Of a DNA stretch of 64,000 nucleotides, positions 16,805 to 27,421 are shown in pieces (positions within the stretch are counted from its first letter, which is position 1; every line of letters begins with the position of its first letter). The notes below the pieces were generated by a model. It saw nothing but the letters and a program-made list of their open reading frames with translations, did no database searches and was not told the origin of the DNA. The DNA lies in the NCBI RefSeq assembly GCF_006912135.1, contig NZ_VIRS01000017.1:1-64000 (forward strand), written 5' to 3'. Origin of the DNA: Cryptosporangium phraense. GTDB lineage: Bacteria > Actinomycetota > Actinomycetes > Mycobacteriales > Cryptosporangiaceae. The translations under genes and the position numbers were made by a program.

Positions 16805-17569
16805 GTCGGCACCGTAACGGCTTCCAGTGATCTCCAGCAATAGCCAGGGTTTGCCGGTGTGTCGAGTAACGAGTGGTGGCCACTGAAGAGACGTCAGTGG
16901 TGCGACTTCCCAACTTCTCCAGCAGATTCCAGTATTGAGGGGCGTCGGTGCACTGGAGGGGCGTGCACCGCCGCCCTACTCCGTGCGTCGCCGATTCTCG
17001 CGCCCGCCGTAGACCCCGGGTCGCGGTCCCCGGGTCGCGGATCCGGCGCCGGCCGCGTCGGACGAGGTGGCCGCGTTCGTGGTGGGCGGGCTGGAGCAGG
17101 ACTGAAGGAGGGCTGGGGCCCTCGGCAGGTCCAAGGCAGGCCGGCCGAGGGTTCGTCGACCGGCCGTAGATGTGCGGTGTCCCACGACACGGTCTCAGTC
17201 CTTGTTCGTGCAGACCCGGGGGCGGCTGCGCTGCGAGCTGAGCCCGCGCCCGCGCGCCGGCGGTCGATGCGCAAGCCCCGCGCCCGGGCCCGCGCCGAGA
17301 CCGCGAAGCAAAGCCGCTGATCGCGCGGTCCCGGGTCAGGGAGAACGCGACCTGATCCCAGCAAAGACGGCAGGTCGGCGATCGGGACGATCGCCGGTTC
17401 GAAGGTGCCATCGCGAATTGCCGCTGTGGTGGCCCACTGGGTCGTCAGCAACCCGCCCGGTCCGACGAGTTCCACGCCCTCGGCCCGCGCGGTGTCCATC
17501 ATGTCCTGGTCCCCCCGCCAAGCCGCCTGTGCTCGGCGGGTCAGACCGGGCCGGAGCGGTGGCCCCGCA
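16805..17569. other. Gene-poor 0.77-kb stretch with possible transposase scar
   Basis: No convincing intact gene. A minus-strand frame opening at 17502 starts with MMDTARAEGVELVGPGGLLT, which recalls the conserved N-terminal segment of IS256-family transposases, then loses all resemblance. A hairpin with arms CGGTGCA/TGCACCG lies at 16946-16970. The stretch must also hold the promoter of the four-gene nuclease-helicase operon that starts at about 16804. Base composition is high-GC like the surroundings, and open frames here are low-complexity Arg/Pro-rich shadows. Confidence 0.4.
17445..17502 (-). pseudogene. Possible N-terminal remnant of an IS256-type transposase
   Basis: About 19 residues (ARAEGVELVGPGGLLT and flanks) resemble the start of IS256-family transposases. 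What follows in the frame does not, and no DDE domain or inverted repeats were found. It may be chance; listed because it would explain the empty region between the nuclease-helicase operon and the TetR gene. Confidence 0.25.
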
Positions 17570-18142
17570 CTACCTCGCAGCCGGAAAGAGGCGCTCCACT
17601 GCGGCGACGATCGCCGCCCGCCGTGCGGCGAGGAACTGCGACCGCTCGTCCGCGGGAACGGCGGCGATCAGGTCGGGCTGGTTGGCCCAGGCCATCGCGA
17701 TCTCGTTGACCAGCATCAGCGCGTCGATCGGCTGGAGAGCGCCGGTGAACTGCCCGGTGCCGCCGAGCTGCTCGAGCTTGTAGGCGACCGCGCGCCGGAG
17801 CGGGTCGTCCGCCGGGATGCCGCTCCGCTCGAGCCGGCCCCAGCCGATGATGCGGGCATGCTCCGGGTGGGCCTGGTAGTAGTCGTGCACCCGGCCGGCG
17901 TAGGCGGGCAGGTCGTCCGGGTCCATCCGGGTGGCGTCGGCGACGGCCGCCAGCACGTCGCCGGAGACCTCACGGTACAGCGCCTCCTTGCTGCTGAAGT
18001 ACGCGTAGACGCGTTCCTTGCTGGTGCGGGCGGCCTTGGCGATCCGGTCGACGCGGGCGCCGGCGATGCCGAAGTCGGCGAACTCGGCGGTGGCGGCCTT
18101 GACGACGCGGTCGCGCGTCGAGTCTTCGGCCCGGGGAGTCAC
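17570..18142 (-). CDS. TetR-family regulator, divergent from aldo/keto reductase
   Basis: 190-residue repressor. The DNA-binding domain is at residues 10-55: DRVVKAATAEFADFGIAGARVDRIAKAARTS followed by the diagnostic VYAYFSSKEALY. The C-terminal ligand domain is of the TetR_C type with HPEHARIIGWGRLE. GTG start at 18142. It is transcribed away from the aldo/keto reductase; the 84-base gap contains two related imperfect palindromes, so it most likely controls both genes. The effector is probably an aldehyde or ketone handled by the reductase (inference). Confidence 0.9.
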   Translation of the reverse strand: MTPRAEDSTRDRVVKAATAEFADFGIAGARVDRIAKAARTSKERVYAYFSSKEALYREVSGDVLAAVADATRMDPDDLPAYAGRVHDYYQAHPEHARIIGWGRLERSGIPADDPLRRAVAYKLEQLGGTGQFTGALQPIDALMLVNEIAMAWANQPDLIAAVPADERSQFLAARRAAIVAAVERLFPAAR

Positions 18143-18153
18143 GGAGGCAGGCT

Positions 18154-19189
<1,036 letters not shown>

Positions 19190-19545
19190 TCCCGCAGGGG
19201 TTCGGTTTGCTGCGGTTGTAAGAGTCACCGCTCCAAGGCGCGACCTGGAGCAAAGCCATCAGCTCGGCGTAGGAGGGAAGCGCGTCGGCCGGTAAGGCGA
19301 TGAGCTGATCGAGCGCTTCGCCGTCTGTCTCGACTTCGTACACCTACAGGCCCAGGCGAGACCGGGTGACGGCCCAGGATTCGGTGGGGAGGTCTGATAA
19401 CGACCGGGCCGGCCGGGCGTGGCCGGGCGGTCGGGCGGGCTGCGTCGGTTCGGAGGTTGGGGTTGTAGCGGGCATGATAGGAGGGGCGTCGAGGGACGAC
19501 AGCTCTGCGCCACCTGAAGTTCATGGCGCACGAGGAGGTCAGGCG
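19190..19545. other. Intergenic stretch before cmk
   Basis: 356 bases. It holds a weak hairpin (CCGCAG/CTGCGG, 19192-19215) just after the aldo/keto reductase stop, a truncated toxin-like frame on the minus strand (19200-19343), and presumably the promoter of the cmk-der operon. Nothing else is recognisable. Confidence 0.4.
19200..19343 (-). pseudogene. Truncated small toxin-like (RelE/ParE-superfamily-like) gene
   Basis: A 48-residue fragment starting MYEVETDGEALDQLIALPAD and continuing ALPSYAELMALLQVAPW resembles the first half of a small actinobacterial protein of about 90-100 residues that I associate with the RelE/ParE toxin fold. The expected second half (a beta-rich segment ending in a short hydrophobic strand) is missing; the frame instead runs into the 3' end of the aldo/keto reductase gene. 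No antitoxin gene is adjacent. It looks like a decayed leftover of a toxin-antitoxin or related unit. Confidence 0.45.
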
Positions 19546-20265
19546 TTGAGTACACCCGCCGAGGCGGCACACCCGGCTGCGGGATTCCGGGGCGTGATAG
19601 CCGTCGACGGCCCCTCCGGATCGGGTAAATCCAGCGTCTGCCGTGCCGTCGCCCGGCGGCTCGGACTGCGTTACCTCGACACGGGCGCGATGTACCGGGC
19701 CGTGACCTGGGCCGCGATCGACCGGGGCCTCGACCTCGACGACCAGCCCGCGGTCGCCGCGCTCAGTCGTGGATTGACCCTGGGCATCTCCACCGACCCG
19801 GCCGCCCCCGGCATCGCCGTCGACGGGGTCGACGTCGACGGGCCGATCCGGACGCCGAAGATCTCCGAGTCGGTCAGCGCGATCGCGACGAACCTCGACG
19901 TCCGCGCGGACCTGATCGCCCGGCAGCGGGCGATCATCGCCGACGACGGCGGCATCGTCGCCGAGGGGCGGGACATCACGACGGTCGTCGCGCCCGACGC
20001 CGACGTGCGCCTCCTGCTCACCGCCGACGAGAACGCCCGGATCGCCCGGCGGGCCCGCGAGCTGCACGGCACGGCCGACCAGGAAGCCCTGAAAGCCACG
20101 CACGCCCAGATCGCCACCCGCGACGCCCGCGACTCGACCGTCGTCGATTTCCTGGTGGCGGCCGACGGAGTGGTCACGCTCGACACGTCGGCATTGACGT
20201 TCGAGCAGGTGGTCTCGACGGTCCTGCAGATCGTCGACGAGCAGGCCGGAGCGCGGGTCCGATGA
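19546..20265 (+). CDS. cmk: Cytidylate (CMP) kinase
   Basis: 239-residue P-loop kinase that phosphorylates CMP and dCMP. The N-terminus has [15 protein letters not shown] (Walker A); [13 protein letters not shown] and [15 protein letters not shown] are CMP-kinase signatures, and RRARELHG with ATRDARDS belongs to the lid region. The TTG at 19546 is chosen because GAGGAGG lies at 19532-19538 and the homologous domain begins shortly after; longer in-frame starts lack support. Its stop overlaps der by four bases (ATGA). The cmk-der pair is conserved in actinobacteria. Confidence 0.95.
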   Translation: MSTPAEAAHPAAGFRGVIAVDGPSGSGKSSVCRAVARRLGLRYLDTGAMYRAVTWAAIDRGLDLDDQPAVAALSRGLTLGISTDPAAPGIAVDGVDVDGPIRTPKISESVSAIATNLDVRADLIARQRAIIADDGGIVAEGRDITTVVAPDADVRLLLTADENARIARRARELHGTADQEALKATHAQIATRDARDSTVVDFLVAADGVVTLDTSALTFEQVVSTVLQIVDEQAGARVR

Positions 20266-21683
20266 CCGAGAGCAACTGGACCGCGATCGCCGACGAATAC
20301 GAGATCACCGACGCCGAGCTCGCCGCGCTCGACGACGACGGAGACGGCGACGAGGGCGCGCCGGTCTCCCTCCCGGTGCTGGCCGTCGTCGGACGGCCCA
20401 ACGTCGGCAAATCGACGCTGGTCAACCGCATCCTCGGCCGCCGCGAGGCGGTCGTGCAGGACGTTCCCGGCGTGACCAGGGACCGGGTCGCGTACGACGC
20501 GAACTGGAACGGCAGGCGCTTCACGCTGGTCGACACCGGCGGCTGGGAGCCCGACGCCCAGGGCCGCGCGGCCGCGATCGCGAACCAGGCCCGCTACGCG
20601 ATGTCGGTCGCCGACGCCGTGCTGCTGGTCGTCGACGCCCGGGTGGGCATCACCGACACCGACGCGGCCGTGGCCCGCGTGCTCCAGCGCGGCGGCAAGC
20701 CGGTCGTCGTCGCGGCCAACAAGGTCGACGACACGAAGGGCGAGGCCGACGTGGCCGAGCTCTGGCGGCTGGGCCTGGGCGAGCCCTGGCCGGTCTCGGC
20801 CCTGCACGGACGCGGCTCCGGTGACCTGCTCGACAAGGTGCTCGAGGTGCTGCCCGAGGCCCCGGCCGAGGGTCGGTTCGGCACCGGCGGGCCGCGACGG
20901 GTCGCGCTCGTCGGGCGGCCCAACGTCGGCAAGTCGAGCCTGCTCAACGCGCTGACCAAGGAAGACCGCGCGGTCGTCGACTCGGTCGCCGGCACCACGG
21001 TCGACCCGGTCGACAGTTTGGTCGAGCTGGGCGACGAGGTCTGGCGGTTCGTGGACACGGCCGGCCTGCGCAAGAAGGTCACGTTCTCCAGTGGCGCCGA
21101 GTACTACGCGAGCCTGCGCACGGCCGCGGCGATCGAGGCCGCCGAGGTCGCGGTCGTCCTGCTCGACGCCAGCGAGCCGCTCTCCGAGCAGGACCAGCGC
21201 GTCATCACCGGCGTCGTGGAGGCCGGTCGGGCGCTGGTGATCGCGTTCAACAAGTGGGACCTGATGGACGAGGACCGCCGGGAGCTGCTCGATCGGGAGA
21301 TCGACCGCGACCTGCAGCGGGTCCGCTGGGCCCCGCGGATCAACGTCTCGGCCCGCACCCGGCGCGCGGTCGACAAGCTCGCGCCGATGCTGCACACCGC
21401 GCTGGAGGGCTGGGAGCAGCGCATCCCGACCGGCCGGCTCAACTCGTGGATGTCCGAGCTGGTCGCGGCCCACCCGCACCCGGTGCGCGGCGGCAAGCAG
21501 ACGCGTATCTTGTTCGCGACCCAGGCCGGCAGCAAGCCGCCCCGGTTCGTGCTGTTCACCACCGGCCCCGTCGATGTGGCCTATCAGCGGTACATCGAGC
21601 GGCGCCTTCGGGAAGACTTCGGCTTCGTCGGCACGCCGATTCAGATCTCGGTCCGTATCAAGGAGAAACGGAAGCGACGATGA
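20262..21683 (+). CDS. der: Ribosome-biogenesis GTPase Der (EngA)
   Basis: 473-residue tandem-GTPase needed for 50S subunit assembly. Two G domains are plain: GRPNVGKST near residue 45 with DTGGWE, and GRPNVGKSS near residue 220 with DTAGLRKK. The C-terminal KH-like domain includes [23 protein letters not shown] and the basic end KEKRKRR. An acidic N-terminal extension of about 38 residues ([15 protein letters not shown]) precedes the first G domain, common in actinobacteria. It overlaps cmk at the start and the molybdopterin oxidoreductase at the end, each by four bases. Confidence 0.97.
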   Translation: MTESNWTAIADEYEITDAELAALDDDGDGDEGAPVSLPVLAVVGRPNVGKSTLVNRILGRREAVVQDVPGVTRDRVAYDANWNGRRFTLVDTGGWEPDAQGRAAAIANQARYAMSVADAVLLVVDARVGITDTDAAVARVLQRGGKPVVVAANKVDDTKGEADVAELWRLGLGEPWPVSALHGRGSGDLLDKVLEVLPEAPAEGRFGTGGPRRVALVGRPNVGKSSLLNALTKEDRAVVDSVAGTTVDPVDSLVELGDEVWRFVDTAGLRKKVTFSSGAEYYASLRTAAAIEAAEVAVVLLDASEPLSEQDQRVITGVVEAGRALVIAFNKWDLMDEDRRELLDREIDRDLQRVRWAPRINVSARTRRAVDKLAPMLHTALEGWEQRIPTGRLNSWMSELVAAHPHPVRGGKQTRILFATQAGSKPPRFVLFTTGPVDVAYQRYIERRLREDFGFVGTPIQISVRIKEKRKRR

Positions 21684-22276
21684 GCGTCATCTCTCCCGGT
21701 TTCACCGGCCGCCGCAGACACGACCGGGACCTTCCCCCGGGCCAGTACCTCACCGACGGGTTCCCCGTCCTCACCTACGGCCCGACCCCGAAGGTCGACC
21801 TGGCCGAGTGGAACTTCGGCATCGTCACCGAGACCGGTGCGACGCACGGGTGGGGCTGGGAAGCGCTGCAGGCGCTCCCGCACGAGACCCCGCACGTCGA
21901 CATCCACTGCGTCACGAAGTGGTCGAAGCTCGACACGGACTGGGAGGGCGTGTCGCTGGACACGCTGTTCGAGAACGTCGAGACCGAGGCCGAGTACGCG
22001 AAGATCTACTCCTACGGCGGGTACACCACGAACCTGCCGCTCGAGGACCTGCTCGACGGCAAGGCCTGGATCGCGTTCGGCTTCGACGGCGAGCCGCTCG
22101 AGGCCGAGCACGGCGGCCCGGCCCGGCTGCTCGTCCCGCACCTGTACTTCTGGAAGAGCGCGAAGTGGGTGCGGGGCATCCAGCTCCTCACCGAGGACGA
22201 GCCGGGCTTCTGGGAGGAGAACGGCTACCACAACTACGGCGACCCGTGGCGCGAGCAGCGCTACCAGGGGGACTGA
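21680..22276 (+). CDS. Sulfite-oxidase-like molybdopterin oxidoreductase
   Basis: 198-residue protein with only the molybdopterin-binding core of the sulfite oxidase fold. The likely molybdenum ligand is C77 in [18 protein letters not shown] and [21 protein letters not shown] are family motifs. No signal peptide or heme domain, so it is a cytoplasmic single-domain member, shorter than true sulfite oxidases. The next gene, one base away, codes a flavin reductase that probably supplies or takes its electrons. The ATG overlaps the der stop. Substrate unknown. Confidence 0.88.
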   Translation: MSVISPGFTGRRRHDRDLPPGQYLTDGFPVLTYGPTPKVDLAEWNFGIVTETGATHGWGWEALQALPHETPHVDIHCVTKWSKLDTDWEGVSLDTLFENVETEAEYAKIYSYGGYTTNLPLEDLLDGKAWIAFGFDGEPLEAEHGGPARLLVPHLYFWKSAKWVRGIQLLTEDEPGFWEENGYHNYGDPWREQRYQGD

Positions 22277-22277
22277 G

Positions 22278-23000
22278 GTGGTTCGGAGGCTGGCCTGGCA
22301 GGTCGGCACGGTCGCGTCGGTGCGCGAGGAGACGGCTACCGCGCGGACCCTCGTCCTCGACGTCCCGGACTGGCCCGGGCACCTGGCCGGCCAGCACCTC
22401 GACGTCCGCCTGACCGCACCGGACGGGTACTCGACCGAGAGGTCGTACTCGATCGCCTCGGCGACCGCCGAGGGGCGGGTCGAGATCACCGTGCAGGTGG
22501 TGGCCGACGGCGAGGTCTCGCCGTACCTGGCCCAGGTCCTGTCGGTCGGGGACCCGCTGGAGCTGCGCGGGCCGGTCGGTGGCTACTTCGTCTGGCGTCC
22601 GGCCGACACCCAGCCGGTGCAGCTGATCGCCGGTGGGTCGGGGATCGTCCCGCTGATGGCGATGGCCCGTACCCGGGCTCAGGTCGGCAGCTCCGTCCCG
22701 TTCCGGTTGCTGTACTCGGTCCGCAGCCCCGCCGAGGCGATCTACGCCGACGAACTCGCGAAGCTCGGCCTCGAGGTCACCTACGCCTACACCCGGCGGA
22801 CGCCGCCGGACTGGCCGACGCCGGCCGGCCGGGTGAACGCCGCGTTGCTGGCCGACGTCACTTTCCCGGCGGACGCCACCCCGCGGACGTACGTGTGCGG
22901 GCCGACGCCGTTCGTCGAGACCGTCGCTGACCTGCTGGTTGACGCGGGGTACGACCCGGCGGCCATCCGAACGGAGCGGTTCGGTCCCACGGGAGGATGA
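22278..23000 (+). CDS. Ferredoxin-NADP reductase-like flavoprotein
   Basis: 240-residue FAD/NAD(P)H oxidoreductase. The FAD site is ERSYSIAS near residue 55, followed by GPVGGYFVW; the pyridine-nucleotide domain begins with LIAGGSGIVPLMAM and ends with YVCGPTPFVE. There is no ferredoxin or heme domain, so it needs an external partner; the sulfite-oxidase-like gene immediately before it (one base gap, shared operon with cmk-der) is the obvious one, and such pairs are frequent in actinobacteria. GTG start at 22278. Confidence 0.9.
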   Translation: MVRRLAWQVGTVASVREETATARTLVLDVPDWPGHLAGQHLDVRLTAPDGYSTERSYSIASATAEGRVEITVQVVADGEVSPYLAQVLSVGDPLELRGPVGGYFVWRPADTQPVQLIAGGSGIVPLMAMARTRAQVGSSVPFRLLYSVRSPAEAIYADELAKLGLEVTYAYTRRTPPDWPTPAGRVNAALLADVTFPADATPRTYVCGPTPFVETVADLLVDAGYDPAAIRTERFGPTGG

Positions 23001-23029
23001 GTGCGTGGGGATGGTAGCGTCGCGCCCCG

Positions 23030-25993
23030 ATGAGCGCGACGCAGGAACTCACGGACCAGGCGCCCGAGGTGGCTGACGAGCCCTCGCCGAAGGCGCGGCG
23101 CTGGTGGAGACGGCGTCCCGACGCGCTGAGCGCTGTCGTCGTGTTCGCGATCGCGCTGTTCGCGCTGGCCGGCATCGGGTCGCCGCTCTGGGGCCAGACG
23201 TCGATGACCGAGACCGGCCTGCTCGGGCGGGTCAGCCCGTACACCGACACGACGTTCCTCAATACCCCGCGGCAGACGCTCGACCTGGGTGACACGGTCG
23301 ACGCGGCGATCCCGAACGCGGCGCTGTTCGGGGACGCGATCCGGGACGGCGAGTGGCCGTCCTGGAACCCGTACGTCCTCGGCGGCGGGACGCTCGGCGG
23401 CACGCCGAACGCGGGCATGGCCTCGCCGGTCGCGGTGCCGTTCTGGTTCCTGCCGGCCTGGCTCGCGCCCACGTACATGCTGGTGCTCGAGCTGATCGTG
23501 GCGATCGGCGGCACGTACCTGTTCCTGCGCCGGCTCCGGCTGGGCAAGCCGGCCGCGCTGCTCGGTGGGCTGGCGTTCGCGACCAGCGCGTTCATGGTCG
23601 TGTGGCTGAACTGGCCGCAGACCCGGGTCGCCGCGTTCATCCCGGCGCTGTTCTGGTCGCTGGAAATGGTCGTGCAGAACCGGCGGATCCGGGACATGGC
23701 GCTGGTCGCGCTGTCGGTGGCGGCCATGCTGCTCGGTGGGTTCCCGGCGGTGACCGGGTACGCGCTGGGAACGGGTGCGCTGTACGTGCTCGCCCGGTCG
23801 GGCTGGGGGCGTCGGGCGTTCGCGACCTGGGTGCGGGCTTTCGTCGCGGTGGGCGCGGGGGCCGCGCTGGTCGCGATCCAGCTGGGGCCGTGGGTGTCGG
23901 TCATGTCGACGGTGCTCGTGCGCGGCCGCGCCCAGACGCCCGACCAGCACATTCCGACGCAGGTCCTGCTGACGTCGATCGCGCCGTACGTGTTCGGCAC
24001 GGTTCGTCCCGGGCAGGGGCCGGCCTGGTACGAGGCCCGGATCTTCCTGGAGGAGGTCTCGTACGTCGGGGCCGGCGTCGCGGTGCTGGCGGTCGTGGCG
24101 GTGGCACTGGCCCGGTCCGGACGGGCGACGCTGCCCCGGGGCGTCTGGTGGTTCTTCGTCGTGCTGACCGGCGCCTGGGGCGTCGTCATCTATCTGGGTG
24201 GACCTCCGCTGGAGATCCTGCAGAAGCTTCCGTACCTGTTCTCGGACAACGCGGTGGAGCGGGCGCGGAGCATCCTGGGGTTCCTGATCGCGGTGCTGGC
24301 GGCGGTGGGGTTCCAGGTTCTGCTGGACCGTTCTCGCTCGTATCGGCCGCTGGCCGACCGTCGGCGTCTCGTGTGGGGCGTCCTCGTGTGGGGCGGGGTG
24401 GCCGTCGCCGGGGCCGGGCTGTACTTCATGGCCCGGCGCTTCGCGCTGGTGCACGACGCCGGGTGGGGCTTCCCCGGTGGTGGGCCGCACCTGGGCTGGC
24501 TCAACCGGGAGCTGGCGATCGGGCTGATGTTCGTCGCGGTCGCGATGGGGGCCGCGTTCTGGCTGTGGTTCTTCCCGCGCCCGGCCCTGCTGCGCTTCGC
24601 GGCCGCGGCGCTGCTGCCGTTGCTGGTCGCCGGGCAGGGCGCGCTCTGGGTGCACAACTACTGGCCGCGCACCGACCCGAAGGACTTCTATCCGGTCACC
24701 GACGTCCACCGGTACCTGTCGGCGAACCTGGGGCACGAGCGGTTCTGGGGCTCGAACGGCGCCGTGCTCGGCGGGGTCCACCAGGTCGACGAGCTGCGTG
24801 GGCTGCAGGGGCACTCGTTCATCGAGACCCGGTTCGCCGAGATGCTCGACAAGCTGCCCGGGTACCAGTTCAGCGCGCCGCCGAAGCCGGCCACGTTCCT
24901 CTGGCCGCAGCCGCTGAACGACGGCACGTCGCCGACCAGCCCGCTGCTCGACCGGCTGTCGATCGCCGAGTACGTGACCCCGCCGACCCAGATCCCGTAC
25001 GGCCCGCAGAAGGTCGACGTCGGAGACGGGTCGACCTACACGCTGGCCCCCGGGAAGCCGGTGACCGTGCCGGTGCCGGTGACCGGGGCGTTCCGGGGGA
25101 TCGGGATCACACCGACCGGCCCGGGGATCACCGGGACGCTGCACCGGCACATCACGGTGACCGTGCGGGACGCGACCGGGCGGGTCGTAGCCTCGGCGAC
25201 CCGGCTGGATCGCTACCTGACCGCGGGGAAGCAGTTCTACGTGCCGCTGGCCGGTGAGGACGTGGCCGCGGGGACTTCGCTCACCGCTTCCGTCTCCCTC
25301 GACCACGGCCCGGCGATTCCGCTGCTGGCTCGGGCCGGCGCCCCGGCGATCTCGGTCGTCTCCAGCACGAACGACGGGCTCAAGCTCGTCTTCGACGGTG
25401 ACTCGGAGATCTACCAGCGCACGACCGCGCTCCCGCGGGCCCGGTGGGCGTCGAGCACGGTCGTGGAGCCGTCCGGTCCGAAGCGCCTGGACCTGCTGGC
25501 CAGCGGCACGCTGGCCGCGGACGCGGTCGTTCTGGACGCCCCCGGCCCGGCCGCCGACGGCAAGCCGGCCGACGTCCGCTGGGACGTCGACGGCTACGAC
25601 GAGTTCAAGCTCTCGGTCGACGCGGCCGGGGCCGGTTATCTGGTGCTGGCGGACGCGATCCAGCCGACGTGGCAGGTCACTGTGGACGGTGAGAGGGCCG
25701 ACCTGGTGCGGGCCGATCATGGGCTGGCGGCCGTGCACGTACCGGCGGGGAAGCATGTCGTCGATTTTCGGTACGGGCCGAAGTATGCGGATCTGGGGGC
25801 GTGGGTCAGCGGGATCACGCTGGCGATCGTGATCGGGGCGGTGGCGATCGAGTGGTGGTACCTCCGCCGCCGACGCTCGGCCGGGCCGGCCGAGGAGGCC
25901 ACGGCCCCCGAGGCCCCGCCGGCCGCCGCGCCGTCTGGGGCCGTCGACGACCCGCTGCCGGCACCGGGCAGTGGGCCGGACGCGCCCCACTAG
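23030..25993 (+). CDS. YfhO-like multi-pass membrane protein (GT-C type glycosyltransferase candidate)
   Basis: 987-residue integral membrane protein. A charged cytoplasmic start (about 30 residues) is followed by roughly 12 hydrophobic segments in the first 560 residues, a large extracytoplasmic beta-rich region (about 570-900) and one final membrane helix near residue 925 before a Pro/Ala-rich tail. The early PNAALFGDAIRDGEWPSWNPYVLGG loop matches the YfhO/GT-C pattern. In Bacillus YfhO is linked to wall-polymer glycosylation; function here is inferred only by family. Start ATG at 23030; isolated from the previous operon by 29 bases, convergent with the TIR gene. Confidence 0.8.
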   Translation: MSATQELTDQAPEVADEPSPKARRWWRRRPDALSAVVVFAIALFALAGIGSPLWGQTSMTETGLLGRVSPYTDTTFLNTPRQTLDLGDTVDAAIPNAALFGDAIRDGEWPSWNPYVLGGGTLGGTPNAGMASPVAVPFWFLPAWLAPTYMLVLELIVAIGGTYLFLRRLRLGKPAALLGGLAFATSAFMVVWLNWPQTRVAAFIPALFWSLEMVVQNRRIRDMALVALSVAAMLLGGFPAVTGYALGTGALYVLARSGWGRRAFATWVRAFVAVGAGAALVAIQLGPWVSVMSTVLVRGRAQTPDQHIPTQVLLTSIAPYVFGTVRPGQGPAWYEARIFLEEVSYVGAGVAVLAVVAVALARSGRATLPRGVWWFFVVLTGAWGVVIYLGGPPLEILQKLPYLFSDNAVERARSILGFLIAVLAAVGFQVLLDRSRSYRPLADRRRLVWGVLVWGGVAVAGAGLYFMARRFALVHDAGWGFPGGGPHLGWLNRELAIGLMFVAVAMGAAFWLWFFPRPALLRFAAAALLPLLVAGQGALWVHNYWPRTDPKDFYPVTDVHRYLSANLGHERFWGSNGAVLGGVHQVDELRGLQGHSFIETRFAEMLDKLPGYQFSAPPKPATFLWPQPLNDGTSPTSPLLDRLSIAEYVTPPTQIPYGPQKVDVGDGSTYTLAPGKPVTVPVPVTGAFRGIGITPTGPGITGTLHRHITVTVRDATGRVVASATRLDRYLTAGKQFYVPLAGEDVAAGTSLTASVSLDHGPAIPLLARAGAPAISVVSSTNDGLKLVFDGDSEIYQRTTALPRARWASSTVVEPSGPKRLDLLASGTLAADAVVLDAPGPAADGKPADVRWDVDGYDEFKLSVDAAGAGYLVLADAIQPTWQVTVDGERADLVRADHGLAAVHVPAGKHVVDFRYGPKYADLGAWVSGITLAIVIGAVAIEWWYLRRRRSAGPAEEATAPEAPPAAAPSGAVDDPLPAPGSGPDAPH

Positions 25994-26007
25994 CGGGACT
26001 CGCCTGC

Positions 26008-27408
26008 TCAGAGGAGTTCGCGGAGCGCTTCCCGAAGCTGCTGGAAGTCGGCGTCGAACGATTGTGACCCGATCGGTAGTCCGGCCTTCGCGGCCAGCTT
26101 GGCGATGTCAGCGGGAAAATCGCGCGCCCTGGGCATCCGGGCGTTGTTATCGAGAATCGGGATGATCGGGAACCCCGCGTCGAGACCCTGCCGAATCTCC
26201 GACCGGACGACGCTGTCGTCCTCGGCGAGCCAGGCGATCCCGGCACCGTCGGCCGCGGGTGTCCAGGTAGGCCCGATCACGACCAGCATCACGACCGACT
26301 CCGCGATGGCGTCCCGTATCGCTTCTTCGAAGTCGGCGCCCGGCTTCACGCCCTTGACGGCGTAGAAGACCCGGAAGCCCGGCAACTCGGCATTGATCCG
26401 TTCGAACAGCAGGCGAGGAAGGTGGCTGCGGTCGGCGGTGCGGTACGAGATGAAGATGCGAGGTCGCCCATCCGCCGGCGCGTCGGGGGCCGGAACCGGC
26501 ACCCGGGGCAGGTCGCTGTAGCGGGCGTCGAGTTCGCGGATTCGGGTGACCTGTGCGTTCCACTGCCGGGTCAGGCCGACCGTCCGTTCCAGGCCCTCCC
26601 AGTACGGTTGAACCGTCGAGTCACCGTGCGCAGCGGGCATCCACAGATGGAGCAGGCGATCAGTGACCGGGCGGAGGCGGGAGCTTGCCGCGCTGTCGTC
26701 CGCTGAGGCGAAGCCGCTGGTGTCGATCGCCCGCAGCAACGTACTCAGCAACCAGTCGTGGAGGGCGAGGTCTTCGCAGAACCCGACGGCCGCGTCCGCA
26801 TCGAGATCCGTCCCGCTCAGCGACAGCGTCCGGAGACCGTCCGCGTCGATGTTGAACGCGATCCGTCCCGGTGCGACGCCGGGCTCGTCCTGGCGCAACA
26901 CCCAGCGGAGGGACGAGCGCGGGGCACGGAACGGCGTCGGCCCGGTCAGGCCCGGTGCGTTCGTGACGCTTTCCAGTAAGCGACGATTTATCGCCGGGAA
27001 GTCGGGTGAGCGGACATCGCTCGTCAACCACGACTCGGCGAGGTCGGGCCACTTGGCCGCGCCGAGCAGCTCGAGGGTGCCGGGCCGGCTGAGGTAGTAG
27101 GACCACGGCCGGCGGCGGCTACTCTCGCCTTCTCGTAGCACCGCGAAGGTCGACGACTGCAGGATCTGTCCGCCGGTGATCAGCGCGTGGGTGAGCGCCG
27201 TACCCACACCGCGCGGGCCCGCCCCCCGGCGCACCGGCAGACGTGCGTCGAGCCCGGTGGACAGGTCCGGCGACACGGCGCGGTTGATCGGGCGGGTGGT
27301 CACGGCCACGTCGTCCCCGGGCCGGAGCGCGAGGAGCCGCACCGCTGCCGCTGCCGACACCGGAGGTGAGGGCAGCAACGCCGTCTCGACTTCGCCGACG
27401 ATCAGCAC
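26008..27408 (-). CDS. SCO2521-like protein fused to a C-terminal TIR domain
   Basis: 466 residues in two parts. Residues 1-300 resemble the actinobacterial SCO2521 family as I remember it (LIVGEVETALLP, RPINRAVSPDLSTGLD, HALITGGQILQSSTF, FCEDLALHDWLLSTLLRA); its function is unknown. After a Pro-rich linker, residues 316-466 form a TIR domain: PRIFISYRTADRS, FRVFYAVKGVKPGADFEEAI, VMLVVIGPTW and PIIPILDNNARMP. E404 in VVRSEIRQGL sits where TIR NADases have the catalytic Glu. GTG start at 27408, 13 bases after the SCO2522-like gene. TIR domains of this type act as NAD-consuming or signalling modules in immunity, so the pair may be a defence or stress unit. Confidence 0.75.
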   Translation of the reverse strand: MLIVGEVETALLPSPPVSAAAAVRLLALRPGDDVAVTTRPINRAVSPDLSTGLDARLPVRRGAGPRGVGTALTHALITGGQILQSSTFAVLREGESSRRRPWSYYLSRPGTLELLGAAKWPDLAESWLTSDVRSPDFPAINRRLLESVTNAPGLTGPTPFRAPRSSLRWVLRQDEPGVAPGRIAFNIDADGLRTLSLSGTDLDADAAVGFCEDLALHDWLLSTLLRAIDTSGFASADDSAASSRLRPVTDRLLHLWMPAAHGDSTVQPYWEGLERTVGLTRQWNAQVTRIRELDARYSDLPRVPVPAPDAPADGRPRIFISYRTADRSHLPRLLFERINAELPGFRVFYAVKGVKPGADFEEAIRDAIAESVVMLVVIGPTWTPAADGAGIAWLAEDDSVVRSEIRQGLDAGFPIIPILDNNARMPRARDFPADIAKLAAKAGLPIGSQSFDADFQQLREALRELL

Positions 27409-27421
27409 CCGCGGCCCCCGA

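Noticed and set aside
16859-17320. 153-aa + strand open frame in the empty stretch
   Set aside because: Low-complexity, no ribosome site and no recognisable motif; codon positions do not look coding.
22787-25990. 1067-aa open frame on the minus strand, antisense to the YfhO-like gene
   Set aside because: Arg/Pro/Gln/His-rich translation with no domain; it is the shadow of the + strand gene, which has clear membrane segments.
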